Shown piece by piece: positions 1 through 7,818 of a stretch of DNA of 64,000 bases. The number at the start of each line of letters is the position of its first letter. The stretch's first letter is position 1. Origin of the DNA: Hahnella aquatica (GTDB lineage: Bacteria > Pseudomonadota > Gammaproteobacteria > Burkholderiales > Burkholderiaceae_A); NCBI GenBank assembly GCA_965194505.1, contig OZ239144.1, positions 868,001-932,000 of the forward strand. Direction: 5' to 3'. Under the pieces are notes generated by a model. It searched no databases, was not told the DNA's origin, and worked only from the letters and a program-made list of their open reading frames with translations. The position numbers and the translations under genes were made by a program.

Positions 1-977
1 CCCAGCGTTTTCAGGGCGGGGTTGTCGTAAGGCACCTTGGCCAGAACAGGCCGCTCGTTGTTGGCCATGGCGAACTGCCCTTGAATCTCCGGGCTGGCGA
101 GGAACTCGAGGAATGTACGTGCGTTGGCGGCATTCTGTGCGTGCTTGGCAATGCCCCCGCCGGAGATGTTCAGGTGGGTGCCATCGCCTTTCTGGTCGGG
201 CCAAACCAGTCTGGTTTTGGCCACAGCCGCCTTGTCCTCCGCCTTGTCGCTGCGCATGAGCCGGGCGTAGTAGTAGCTGTTCGAGATGGCCACCCCGCAC
301 TCGCCCGATGCCACGGCACGGATCTGGTCCGTATCGCCGCCTTTGGATGGTCGCGCCAGGTTTGCAATCACGCCACGCATCCAGGCCTCCGTCTTTTCCG
401 GCCCGTGCTTGGCCAACTGCGAACCGATGAGCGAGAGCATGTAGGGGTGGGATGCAGTTCTGGAGCAGACAAGACCCTTGAGGGAGGGGTCCGCAAGGCT
501 CGCATAGGTCGAGACCTGCTCGGGCTTCACCTTGGTGGGGTCGACGATCAGGACACGTTCGCGGGTGGTGAGGCCCACCCATGCATCACCGCCACGGCGG
601 TCTGCTGGAATGGCCTTGTCGAGGACGGCCGATTTGAGCGGCTGAAAGAGACCTTCTTGCTGCGCCCGCCACAGGCGGGTGGCATCGACCAGGAGGATCA
701 CATCGGCAGGACTGGCCGCTCCTTCGCTGCGGATGCGCTCCAGCAGGGGTTCGTCGGCAGCACTCACGACATTGACCTTGATGCCGGTCTTTGCGGTGAA
801 CTGGGCATACAGGGCATCATCGCTGCTGTAATGCCGCGCGGTGTAGAGGTTGAGACTGTTGGATTGGGCCATGGCGGGTGTGCGCATGCCCGCGATCAGC
901 GTGGGCAGTGTGGCCGCAGCCACCACCACGAGGGTGCTGTAAAGAAAGAGACGTTTCGTCATGGTTGTACGCTTCAT
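1..977 (-). CDS. Fe(3+) ABC transporter periplasmic binding protein (FutA/FbpA family), 3' end cut off by window
   Basis: The minus-strand frame is open from the ATG at 977 to the window edge (325 codons). Residues 1-37 form a basic, then hydrophobic signal peptide ending in AMA. The mature start NLYTARHY (43-50) and the triple tyrosine YYY at 235-237 in SNSYYYARL match ferric-iron binding proteins, in which paired tyrosines ligate Fe(3+). It should deliver iron to an inner-membrane permease and ATPase that would lie to the left, outside the window. A second ATG at 962 is possible; neither has a clear ribosome binding site. A Fur-like site lies in the 89-bp gap to the divergent glcG-like gene. 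The family call is firm, the bound ligand (free ferric iron) likely. Confidence 0.88.
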   Translation of the reverse strand, partial: MKRTTMTKRLFLYSTLVVVAAATLPTLIAGMRTPAMAQSNSLNLYTARHYSSDDALYAQFTAKTGIKVNVVSAADEPLLERIRSEGAASPADVILLVDATRLWRAQQEGLFQPLKSAVLDKAIPADRRGGDAWVGLTTRERVLIVDPTKVKPEQVSTYASLADPSLKGLVCSRTASHPYMLSLIGSQLAKHGPEKTEAWMRGVIANLARPSKGGDTDQIRAVASGECGVAISNSYYYARLMRSDKAEDKAAVAKTRLVWPDQKGDGTHLNISGGGIAKHAQNAANARTFLEFLASPEIQGQFAMANNERPVLAKVPYDNPALKTL

Positions 978-1026
978 AAATTGGTTGATCAAACATTGGA
1001 TTGAAGTGTGCACGCCGTAAGCTTAA

Positions 1027-1041
1027 TGAGAACTATTTTTA
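1027..1041. promoter_or_regulatory. Fur-box-like operator
   Basis: TGAGAACTATTTTTA matches the 7-1-7 Fur consensus (TGATAATNATTATCA) at 10 of 14 informative positions. It lies between a divergent ferric-iron binding protein gene and a GlcG/HbpS-like gene, 26 bp before the latter's start codon. Context makes iron-responsive control plausible; the site itself is imperfect. Confidence 0.45.
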
Positions 1042-1066
1042 ATTGCAACCCCTGTCAGGAGTCGAC

Positions 1067-1474
1067 ATGATTCAAAAGCCAGCATTGACCCAGTCAGACA
1101 TTGAAAAAATTGGTGCCGCGGCAGAGGCCGAGGCCCAAAAAAACGGATTCAAGGTGAGCATCGCCATCTGCGATGAGGGCGGGCACCTGCTGTGGTTCAA
1201 GCGGCTCGACGGCGCCCCTCCCATTTCGGCCCACATTGCCCCCCAGAAGGCCCGCACAGCAGCCCTCGGGCGCCGCGAGTCCAAGCTCTACGAGGACATC
1301 ATCAACGGGGGGCGGACCTCCTTTCTGTCTGCGCCGCAACTAGAGGCCATGCTTGAGGGGGGCGTGCCCATCATGGCCGAAGGCCATTGCATCGGTGCCG
1401 TGGGTGTCTCGAATGTGAAGTCCCACGAGGATGCCCAGGTGGCCAAGGCCGGCATCGCGGCCCTGGGACTTTGA
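1067..1474 (+). CDS. GlcG/HbpS-family (DUF336) protein
   Basis: 135 residues. The start at 1067 is chosen because CAGGAG precedes it at 1056-1061; an in-frame TTG at 1043 has no such site. The sequence has the family pattern: an N-terminal helix rich in Ala/Glu, then VSIAICDEGGHLLWFKRLDGAPP, and a C-terminal GVPIMAEGHCIGAVGVSN. Members (GlcG, HbpS, PduO C-terminal domain) are small alpha/beta proteins; some bind haem, others have no settled function. It is divergent from a ferric-iron binding protein and preceded by a Fur-like site, which suggests, but does not prove, an iron or haem link. It ends 3 bp from the convergent fumarase gene. Confidence 0.8.
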   Translation: MIQKPALTQSDIEKIGAAAEAEAQKNGFKVSIAICDEGGHLLWFKRLDGAPPISAHIAPQKARTAALGRRESKLYEDIINGGRTSFLSAPQLEAMLEGGVPIMAEGHCIGAVGVSNVKSHEDAQVAKAGIAALGL

Positions 1475-1477
1475 TCG

Positions 1478-2998
1478 TCAGGCCGACTTTTTCAGGCCCT
1501 CGATTCGTACCTTCCATTCCCGAGGACCGGTCTCGTGGACCGAGGTGCCATTGGCATCGACGGCCACGGTGACCGGCATGTCGGCCACCTCGAACTCGTA
1601 GATGGCCTCCATTCCGAGGTCCTCGAAGCCAACGACCTTGGCCGAGCGAATGGCCTTGCTCACCAGATAGGCTGCCCCACCCACGGCCATAAGGTAGGCC
1701 GAGCGATGGGCCTTGATGGCTGCGATGGCCTCAGGTCCGCGTTCGGCCTTTCCGATCATGGCGATGAGGCCTGTCTTCTCCAGCATCATGTCGGTGAATT
1801 TGTCCATGCGGGTGGCCGTGGTGGGACCTGCGGGGCCGACAGCCTCCTCTCGAACCGGATCGACGGGACCCACGTAATAGATCACGCGATTCGTGAAGTC
1901 GACAGGCAGTGGCTCTCCTCGGGCCAGCATGTCGGCGATGCGTTTGTGTGCGGCGTCTCGGCCAGTCAGGAGTCGTCCTGACAACAGAAGGGTCTGGCCA
2001 GGCGTCCAGGCAGCCACCTGATCGGGCGTCAGGCTGTTGAGGTCCACCCGTTGAGAGGTCTTGGTGTCCGGGGCCCAGCTGACCTTGGGCCAGTCTGAGA
2101 GGCTCGGTGGCACGAGGGCCACGGGGCCACTGCCATCGAGATGGAAGTGCACATGCCGAGTCGCTGCGCAGTTTGGAATGAGGGCCACGGGCAGATTGGC
2201 CGCATGGGTGGGGTAGTCCATGACCTTGACATCCACCACCGTCGTGAGGCCGCCCAGCCCCTGGGCACCAATGCCAAGGGCATTGACCTTCTCATAGAGC
2301 TCTGCACGAAGCTTTTCAATGGGAGTTTCCGGGCCTCGGGCCAGCAATTCGGCCATGTCCACCGGGGCCATGAGCGACTCCTTGGCCAGCAGCATGGCCT
2401 TCTCCGGCGTGCCGCCGATGCCGATCCCTAAAATGCCCGGTGGGCACCAGCCCGCACCCATGGTGGGCACGGTCTTGAGCACCCAGTCGACGATGGAGTC
2501 GCTCGGATTGAGCATGCCGAGCTTGGCCTTGGCCTCGCTGCCGCCGCCCTTCGCCGCGCAGATGACCTCAACGCCTGCGCCACCAACGACTTCTGTGTGG
2601 ATCACGGCCGGGGTGTTGTCTTTGGTATTGCGCCGGGCGCCTGCGGGCTCGGCGAGCACCGAGGCCCGAAGCGGGTTGTCGGGGTCCCCGTAGGCGCGAC
2701 GAACGCCTTCGTTGACCATGTCTGAGACGGTCATGGTGGCGTCATCCCACCGCGCATGCATGCCAATTTTCAAAAAGACCGTTGCAATGCCAGTGTCTTG
2801 GCAGATGGGCCGATGGCCCTCCGCGCTCATTCGACTGTTCGTGAGGATCTGAGCAATCGCGTCCTTCGCGGCGGGGCTCTGCTCTCGATCATGGGCAGCC
2901 CCGAGCGCCCGAACGTAGTCAAGTGGGTGGTAGTAACTGATGAACTGGAATGCATCGGCGATGCTCTGAATGAAATCTTCTTGACGAATTGGGCGCAT
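1478..2998 (-). CDS. fumA: Class I (iron-sulfur) fumarate hydratase
   Basis: 506 residues, the single-chain form in which the alpha and beta parts are fused. It interconverts fumarate and malate in the TCA cycle with a [4Fe-4S] cluster. Cys66, Cys185 and Cys277 lie in RPICQDTG, GAGWCPPG and IPNCAATRH with the same spacing as the three cluster ligands of E. coli FumA (105, 224, 318). The C-terminal half carries GRDAAHKRI and the YYVGPVDP segment typical of the beta part. The gene is divergent from acs; a Fur-like box lies between their starts. Its stop lies 3 bp from the convergent glcG-like gene, with no terminator visible. Confidence 0.95.
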   Translation of the reverse strand: MRPIRQEDFIQSIADAFQFISYYHPLDYVRALGAAHDREQSPAAKDAIAQILTNSRMSAEGHRPICQDTGIATVFLKIGMHARWDDATMTVSDMVNEGVRRAYGDPDNPLRASVLAEPAGARRNTKDNTPAVIHTEVVGGAGVEVICAAKGGGSEAKAKLGMLNPSDSIVDWVLKTVPTMGAGWCPPGILGIGIGGTPEKAMLLAKESLMAPVDMAELLARGPETPIEKLRAELYEKVNALGIGAQGLGGLTTVVDVKVMDYPTHAANLPVALIPNCAATRHVHFHLDGSGPVALVPPSLSDWPKVSWAPDTKTSQRVDLNSLTPDQVAAWTPGQTLLLSGRLLTGRDAAHKRIADMLARGEPLPVDFTNRVIYYVGPVDPVREEAVGPAGPTTATRMDKFTDMMLEKTGLIAMIGKAERGPEAIAAIKAHRSAYLMAVGGAAYLVSKAIRSAKVVGFEDLGMEAIYEFEVADMPVTVAVDANGTSVHETGPREWKVRIEGLKKSA

Positions 2999-3025
2999 GA
3001 CGTCTCTTTTTGGCGTAAATTTATT

Positions 3026-3040
3026 TGAAAAGAATTATCA
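3026..3040. promoter_or_regulatory. Fur-box-like operator between fumA and acs
   Basis: TGAAAAGAATTATCA matches the 7-1-7 Fur consensus at 12 of 14 positions, with one perfect half-site. Read on the minus strand it overlaps TGTGATAAT, which resembles an extended -10 element for fumA. It is also 18 bp upstream of the acs start codon and would sit in the acs promoter or leader. Confidence 0.5.
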
Positions 3041-3058
3041 CACCTAAGAGGAGGCAAC

Positions 3059-5047
3059 ATGTCGTCAGGGAAGATCGAATCGGTCATGCAGGAGAATCGG
3101 GTCTTCGACCCGCCGGCGGAGTTCGCAAAGAAGGCGCGGATCGGCAGCATGGCGGCCTACAACGCACTCTGCCAGGCGGCCGAGCGTGATGATGCAGGCT
3201 ATTGGGCCAGGCTGGCCCGCGAGGAAGTGGTTTGGAAGAAGCCCTTCACTCGGGCCCTGGATGAGTCCAACGCACCCTTCTACAAGTGGTTCGACGACGG
3301 CCTGCTGAATGCGTCCTACAACTGCCTCGACAAGAACATCGAGGCAGGCCACGGCGACAAGGTCGCCATCATTTTTGAATCCGATGCCGGCGATGTCACC
3401 CGCGTGACATACAAAGACCTTCATGCGAAGGTCTGCGCGCTGGCCAACGGCCTGAAGTCGCTGGGCTACAAGAAGGGCGATCGAGCACTCATTTACATGC
3501 CCATGTCGGTCGAGGGTGTGGCGGCCATGCAGGCCTGTGCGCGCCTGGGTGTCATTCACTCGGTGGTCTTTGGAGGCTTCTCTGCAAAGAGCCTGCAAGA
3601 GCGTGTGGTCGATGCAGGGGCCAGCCTGATCATCGCGGCCGACGAACAGTGCCGCGGCGGCAAGAACATCCCTCTCAAGCCAGCGGTCGATGAGGCCTTC
3701 GGCATGGGTGGCTGTGAGGCAGTGCGCCATGTGGTGGTCTATCGCAGAACCGGTGGTCCTGTGGCCATGACGGCTGGCCGTGACATCTACATGGACGACC
3801 TCGTCAAAGGCCAGGCCAGCAGCTGCGAGCCCGAGTGGGTCGAGGCTGAGCATCCGCTGTTCATCCTTTACACCTCTGGCTCCACTGGAAAGCCCAAGGG
3901 CGTTCAGCACGCCACGGGGGGCTACCTGCTGCACGCCATCCTGACCATGAAGTACACCTTCGACCTCCGCGATGAAGACACCTTCTGGTGCACCGCCGAC
4001 ATTGGCTGGGTCACAGGCCACACCTACATTGCCTACGGTCCACTGGCCTGCGGGGGCACTCAGATTGTCTTCGAGGGGGTTCCCACTTATCCGAATGCAG
4101 GCCGTTTCTGGCAGATGATCCAAGACCACAAGGTCAGCATTTTCTACACGGCGCCCACGGCGATTCGCTCGCTCATCAAGGCAGGGGAGACGACCCCCGA
4201 CTGCCATCCCGAGCGCTACGACCTGGGGTCGCTCCGCCTCCTGGGTTCGGTGGGTGAGCCCATCAATCCGGAGGCTTGGATGTGGTACCACACCCATGTG
4301 GGCGGTGGCCGCTGCCCCATCGTGGACACCTTCTGGCAGACCGAGACCGGCGGCCACATGATCACCCCCATGCCGGGGGCCACGCCGCTGGTGCCGGGCT
4401 CCTGCACGCTGCCGTTTCCCGGCGTTCACGCGGCCATTGTGGATGAGTCGGGTGGTGACGTTCCCAATGGGCAGGGCGGCATTCTGGTCGTCAAGCGGCC
4501 CTGGCCTTCCATGATCCGAACCATCTGGGGTGATCCCGACCGTTTCAAGAAGGCCTATTACCCCGAGGAGCTCGGCGGCCGGCTCTACCTTGCGGGAGAT
4601 GGGGCCATCCGCGACAAGGACACGGGCTACTTCACCATCATGGGCCGCATCGACGACGTGCTCAATGTCTCGGGTCATCGCATGGGCACCATGGAGATTG
4701 AGTCTGCCCTGGTGGCCAACGGCCTGGTGGCAGAGGCCGCGGTGGTGGGCCGTCCGGATGACCTCACCGGTGAGGCCATTGTGGCCTTCGTGGTGCTCAA
4801 GCAGGCCCGGCCAACGGGTGATGAGGCCAAGAAGATTGCAACCGACCTGCGCAACTGGGTCGGCAAAGAGATCGGCCCAATCGCCAAGCCCAAGGAGATT
4901 CGCTTCGGCGACAACCTGCCCAAGACCCGGTCCGGGAAAATCATGCGACGGCTGCTTCGCACCCTGGCCAAGGGCGAGGAGATCACCCAGGACACCTCCA
5001 CCCTTGAGAACCCGGCCATTCTGGAGCAGCTCAAGCAGGCCACTTAA
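3059..5047 (+). CDS. acs: Acetyl-CoA synthetase (AMP-forming)
   Basis: 662 residues, the usual length. It activates acetate with ATP and CoA to acetyl-CoA in the cytosol. The ANL-superfamily P-loop YTSGSTGKPKG is at 271-281, the core motif with TFWQTETGG lies near 423-431, the hinge region GRIDDVLNVSGHR lies near 527-539, and the C-terminal lysine in RSGKIMRR is Lys627, the residue that is reversibly acetylated in studied homologues. A strong AAGAGGAGG ribosome binding site precedes the ATG. Divergent from fumA; followed by a stem-loop (5073-5102) and tRNA-Ser. Acetate use feeding the TCA cycle fits its neighbour fumarase. Confidence 0.97.
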   Translation: MSSGKIESVMQENRVFDPPAEFAKKARIGSMAAYNALCQAAERDDAGYWARLAREEVVWKKPFTRALDESNAPFYKWFDDGLLNASYNCLDKNIEAGHGDKVAIIFESDAGDVTRVTYKDLHAKVCALANGLKSLGYKKGDRALIYMPMSVEGVAAMQACARLGVIHSVVFGGFSAKSLQERVVDAGASLIIAADEQCRGGKNIPLKPAVDEAFGMGGCEAVRHVVVYRRTGGPVAMTAGRDIYMDDLVKGQASSCEPEWVEAEHPLFILYTSGSTGKPKGVQHATGGYLLHAILTMKYTFDLRDEDTFWCTADIGWVTGHTYIAYGPLACGGTQIVFEGVPTYPNAGRFWQMIQDHKVSIFYTAPTAIRSLIKAGETTPDCHPERYDLGSLRLLGSVGEPINPEAWMWYHTHVGGGRCPIVDTFWQTETGGHMITPMPGATPLVPGSCTLPFPGVHAAIVDESGGDVPNGQGGILVVKRPWPSMIRTIWGDPDRFKKAYYPEELGGRLYLAGDGAIRDKDTGYFTIMGRIDDVLNVSGHRMGTMEIESALVANGLVAEAAVVGRPDDLTGEAIVAFVVLKQARPTGDEAKKIATDLRNWVGKEIGPIAKPKEIRFGDNLPKTRSGKIMRRLLRTLAKGEEITQDTSTLENPAILEQLKQAT

Positions 5048-5072
5048 ACTGCTACACTGGCGCGCTTGAACC

Positions 5073-5102
5073 GGCGAGTTTCGCAGCGATGCGAGGCTCG
5101 CC
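5073..5102 (+). other. Stem-loop between acs and tRNA-Ser
   Basis: GGCGAG (5073-5078) pairs with CTCGCC (5097-5102), and TCGC (5081-5084) pairs inside it with GCGA (5091-5094). No T-run follows, so a classic terminator is unlikely. It may shape the 5' leader of the tRNA precursor or the acs mRNA 3' end. Confidence 0.4.
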
Positions 5103-5117
5103 TTGCATCCCCTCTGC

Positions 5118-5208
5118 GGAGAGATGGATGAGTGGTTTAAGTCGCACGCCTGGAAAGCGTGTATAGGTTCATAGCCTATCGGGGGTTCGAATCCCCCTCT
5201 CTCCGCCA
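5118..5208 (+). tRNA. tRNA-Ser (anticodon GGA)
   Basis: Acceptor GGAGAGA (5118-5124) pairs with TCTCTCC (5198-5204), followed by discriminator G and an encoded CCA (5206-5208). The anticodon loop CTGGAAA gives GGA (5152-5154), reading UCC/UCU codons. A long variable arm (5162-5179, around TATAGGTTCATAGCCTA) identifies it as class II tRNA-Ser. A possible -10 TACACT lies at 5053-5058, followed by a GC-rich discriminator, but no good -35 is visible. Confidence 0.97.
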
Positions 5209-5221
5209 CCCTAAAGATCGA

Positions 5222-5782
5222 ATGAATACGGCTGAAGCAAAGAAGGTGCTCGAAGCCGCCCTGCTGACCAGTTCGGAGCCTTTGGCGCTCCCGGTCCTTC
5301 GGCGGCTTTTCAATGATGAACTCGATGAAGAAACCGTGCGGCTGCTGCTGGACGATCTTCGTCGGGATTGGTCTGACCGCGGTGTCGAGCTCGCGCCGCT
5401 CGCCTCTGGCTGGCGTTTCCAGTCTCGGGCAGACATGCGGGTGTACCTCGATCGGCTCAAGCCCGAAAAGCCGTCTCGGTACTCCAGGGCCACCATGGAA
5501 ACCCTGGCCATCATTGCTTATCGTCAGCCCGTCACCCGTGGTGACATTGAAGAGATTCGGGGCGTGGTGGTGGCCACGCCGGTGCTGCGTGCCCTCGAGG
5601 AGCGGGGCTGGGTCGAGACCATTGGCCATCGTGATGCACCGGGGCGGCCTGCGCTCTACGGCACCACGCGGCAATTTTTAGACGATTTGGGCCTGCGCTC
5701 TTTGGAAGAGCTGCCCCCCTTGGAAGAAGGCTGGTCGGAAGCGGCCAGCCAGATTCTTCTTCACGCCCAATCAGGGAGTTAG
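5222..5782 (+). CDS. scpB: Segregation and condensation protein B
   Basis: 186 residues. The start at 5222 is 13 bp after the tRNA-Ser CCA end; an upstream in-frame codon would run through the tRNA and is rejected. ScpB is the winged-helix partner of ScpA and SMC in the condensin that compacts and separates chromosomes. The match includes LLTSSEPLALPVLRRLF near the N-terminus, and TLAIIAYRQPVTRGDIEEIRGV and LYGTTRQFLDDLGLRSLEELPPL in the second winged helix; these are among the best conserved parts of the family. scpA is not in the window. Four bases separate it from rluB, so co-transcription is likely. Confidence 0.95.
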   Translation: MNTAEAKKVLEAALLTSSEPLALPVLRRLFNDELDEETVRLLLDDLRRDWSDRGVELAPLASGWRFQSRADMRVYLDRLKPEKPSRYSRATMETLAIIAYRQPVTRGDIEEIRGVVVATPVLRALEERGWVETIGHRDAPGRPALYGTTRQFLDDLGLRSLEELPPLEEGWSEAASQILLHAQSGS

Positions 5783-5786
5783 CCAG

Positions 5787-7199
5787 ATGCACGAGCAAGA
5801 CCCCAACATCGATCCCGACATTGATCCCAACGTGCCCGAGGCACTGGATCAAGACGAGACCCAGCCGAACACGCCTGTTCTGCAGCCAGACGACGCGGGG
5901 CAGGGCGCTTTGGATGCCGAGGACGAGGCGCTGCCCTTCTTGGCGGCGCCGGGTTCGGCCGATCGACTCGCACCGGCCACGCCAGCTGGCGCCAGCTACG
6001 ACCCCCCGAAGCTTCACAAGGTGCTCGCCGATGCTGGCGTGGGCTCCCGCCGCGAGATGGAGGAACTCATCCTCGCGGGGCGGGTGTCTGTGAACGGCAC
6101 GCCCGCCCACATTGGCCAACGGATCGTGCACAGCGATCAGGTCAAGGTCAATGGCAAGCCCATTCGCATTCAGGTCGAGCCCCCGCCGGTTCGGGTCCTG
6201 GCCTATCACAAGCCTGCTGGTGAGATCGTGACCAAGTCCGATCCGCAGCAGCGGGTGACCGTCTTTCGTCAGCTGCCTCCTGTGAAGTTTGGCCGATGGA
6301 TCACCGTGGGTCGGCTCGATGTCAGCACCGAGGGCCTGTTGCTCTTCACCACCTCGGGCGAACTGGCCAATCGGCTCATGCATCCGCGCTCCGAGATTGA
6401 ACGAGAGTACGCCGTGCGCGTTTTCGGAGAACTCAGCCCGGAGGCGCTCCAGCAGATGCGCGATGGTGTGGTGCTCGATGACGGCCCTGCCCATTTCGAC
6501 AACATCATGGAGGCTGGCGGTGAGGGTGCGAACCGCTGGTGGCGGGTTACCCTCAAGGAAGGCCGTAATAGAGAAGTGCGGCGCATTTTCGATGCCGTGG
6601 GCGTCACGGTCAGCCGCCTGATTCGCATTCGCTACGGCATGGTGGCACTTCCCCCAGGGCTCAAGCGCGGCCAGTCGGCCGATCTGTCGGCAGAGTCGGT
6701 GACCGAGCTCATGGCATCGGTGGGCCTCAAGCAGCGTCAGGCCGGCCGGCCAGGCAGCCGTGGCAAACAGGGTGGGCGGGCTGGGGCCCGCACCAAGCCT
6801 GAGGCCCGACCGCCTCGCGGCAACCGGGCACCCAAGGCCTTCGAGGGCCCCATGTCCAGCGAGTCTCGGGCGGCCATCGACCCCCATGATCGTGCGCTCG
6901 ATGCCGAGGAGTATGACCAGCAGGGCCATGACGATGAATGGCAGCCCAGCGGGCCAGATGCGCATTTGTCGCACCTGGCGGGTAAGCCCAAGAAGAACCA
7001 AGGGGCCCGCAAGCCGAACCCCTTGCAGACCACCTGGGGCACGTCCAAGCAGCCCAATGGGGTGCTCTCAGCGCCGCAGCGGGCAGGTGGCGGCGGTGGC
7101 CGGCCAAGTGGCAGTGGGCCCCGCCCTGCGGATCCCGGTGGCAGACCGGGTGGACGTCGCGGCGCAGGCCGCAAGAAGCCCGGCAGCCCAGGGGTTTAG
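5787..7199 (+). CDS. rluB: 23S rRNA pseudouridine synthase B (RluB family)
   Basis: 470 residues, longer than E. coli RluB (about 290) because of extra tails. Residues 1-70 are acidic with a repeated (N/D)IDP pattern; an S4 RNA-binding domain follows (about 75-120); the RsuA/RluB catalytic domain has GRLDVSTEGLLL with the catalytic Asp178. Residues from about 325 are a basic tail rich in Gly, Arg, Pro and Lys, probably disordered and RNA-binding. It should isomerise U2605 of 23S rRNA; RluF/RluE relatives are less likely given the S4 domain and the scpB neighbour, a common pairing. The tails are typical of betaproteobacterial versions, though their exact sequence varies. Confidence 0.92.
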   Translation: MHEQDPNIDPDIDPNVPEALDQDETQPNTPVLQPDDAGQGALDAEDEALPFLAAPGSADRLAPATPAGASYDPPKLHKVLADAGVGSRREMEELILAGRVSVNGTPAHIGQRIVHSDQVKVNGKPIRIQVEPPPVRVLAYHKPAGEIVTKSDPQQRVTVFRQLPPVKFGRWITVGRLDVSTEGLLLFTTSGELANRLMHPRSEIEREYAVRVFGELSPEALQQMRDGVVLDDGPAHFDNIMEAGGEGANRWWRVTLKEGRNREVRRIFDAVGVTVSRLIRIRYGMVALPPGLKRGQSADLSAESVTELMASVGLKQRQAGRPGSRGKQGGRAGARTKPEARPPRGNRAPKAFEGPMSSESRAAIDPHDRALDAEEYDQQGHDDEWQPSGPDAHLSHLAGKPKKNQGARKPNPLQTTWGTSKQPNGVLSAPQRAGGGGGRPSGSGPRPADPGGRPGGRRGAGRKKPGSPGV

Positions 7200-7224
7200 C
7201 CGAGCACCAGGCTGGGGCATCCGG

Positions 7225-7254
7225 TTGATTGGAATCAGCCAGATGGCTTACAAT
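7225..7254 (+). promoter_or_regulatory. Candidate sigma-70 promoter for rimP-nusA-infB
   Basis: TTGATT (7225-7230) and TACAAT (7249-7254) are separated by 18 bp, in the gap after rluB. Predicted transcription start near 7261, upstream of a terminator-like hairpin at 7279-7307 and 66 bp before rimP. Confidence 0.5.
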
Positions 7255-7278
7255 CACGCCTGATTCTAATTTCTAAGA

Positions 7279-7307
7279 AATGGGCTCATCCGGGCCCATT
7301 TTTTTTT
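7279..7307 (+). terminator. Intrinsic terminator or attenuator in the rimP leader
   Basis: AATGGGC (7279-7285) pairs with GCCCATT (7294-7300) around an 8-nt loop and runs into nine T residues. It could end the scpB-rluB transcript. Because the candidate promoter at 7225-7254 is upstream of it, it may instead attenuate the rimP-nusA-infB operon. Confidence 0.8.
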
Positions 7308-7326
7308 CACGGGAGACTTTGGCGGG

Positions 7327-7818
7327 ATGCTGTCGGAGCGGGTGTGGCAGACGATCGAAGCGAGTGCGCAGGGCTTTGGCTATGACCTGGTCGATCTCGA
7401 CCAGACGCCAGCCGGCATCCTGCGGGTTTTTATCGATGTGGCCGATGGGAGTCGACTGATCACCGTAGACGACTGCGAGGCCCTCTCCAATCAGTTGGTG
7501 CACGAACTGCCGGTCGAGGGCATTGAGTTTGCTCGGCTCGAGGTGTCCTCGCCGGGATTCGACCGTCGGCTCCGAAGGGCCCAAGACTTCACCCGATTTG
7601 CAGGCCAACGGATCAGGCTTCGGCTGCGTCGCCCGATGGGAAACCGGCGAAATTTCGAGGGCCCGCTGGCGGTGCTGGCCAACCCGCGTGATGGTGCCAG
7701 GTTTCAAGTGTTGTTCGAGGGCGCTGGTGGTGAAACCCTCGCCCTCGATTTTGATTGTTCCGATGTTGATGAGGCACGACTGGTGCCCGATTTTCCAAAG
7801 AAGGAGAAAAGGCGATGA
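7327..7818 (+). CDS. rimP: Ribosome maturation factor RimP
   Basis: 163 residues. RimP helps assemble the 30S subunit. The N-terminal domain reads GFGYDLVDLDQTPAGILRVFID, followed by VDDCEALSNQL and VSSPGFDRRLRRAQDF, which is the conserved core (SPGLDRPL in relatives). The C-terminal part is the SH3-like domain ending in the basic DFPKKEKRR. First gene of the classic rimP-nusA-infB-rbfA-truB run; it overlaps nusA by 4 nt (ATGA), so translation is probably coupled. A terminator-like hairpin sits in its leader. Confidence 0.95.
   Translation: MLSERVWQTIEASAQGFGYDLVDLDQTPAGILRVFIDVADGSRLITVDDCEALSNQLVHELPVEGIEFARLEVSSPGFDRRLRRAQDFTRFAGQRIRLRLRRPMGNRRNFEGPLAVLANPRDGARFQVLFEGAGGETLALDFDCSDVDEARLVPDFPKKEKRR

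Noticed and set aside
81..1004. A 307-codon plus-strand frame at the left edge
   Set aside because: It is antisense to the ferric-iron binding protein, which has a signal peptide, tyrosine motif and family-wide similarity on the minus strand.
3065..5674. An 869-codon open frame on the minus strand opposite acs and scpB
   Set aside because: It runs antisense through acs, the tRNA-Ser gene and scpB, all well supported. Long antisense frames are common in GC-rich genes with G/C-ending codons, and its translation shows no family motif.
5532..7001. A 489-codon minus-strand frame opposite scpB and rluB
   Set aside because: Same effect; composition mirrors the sense gene and crosses a gene boundary.
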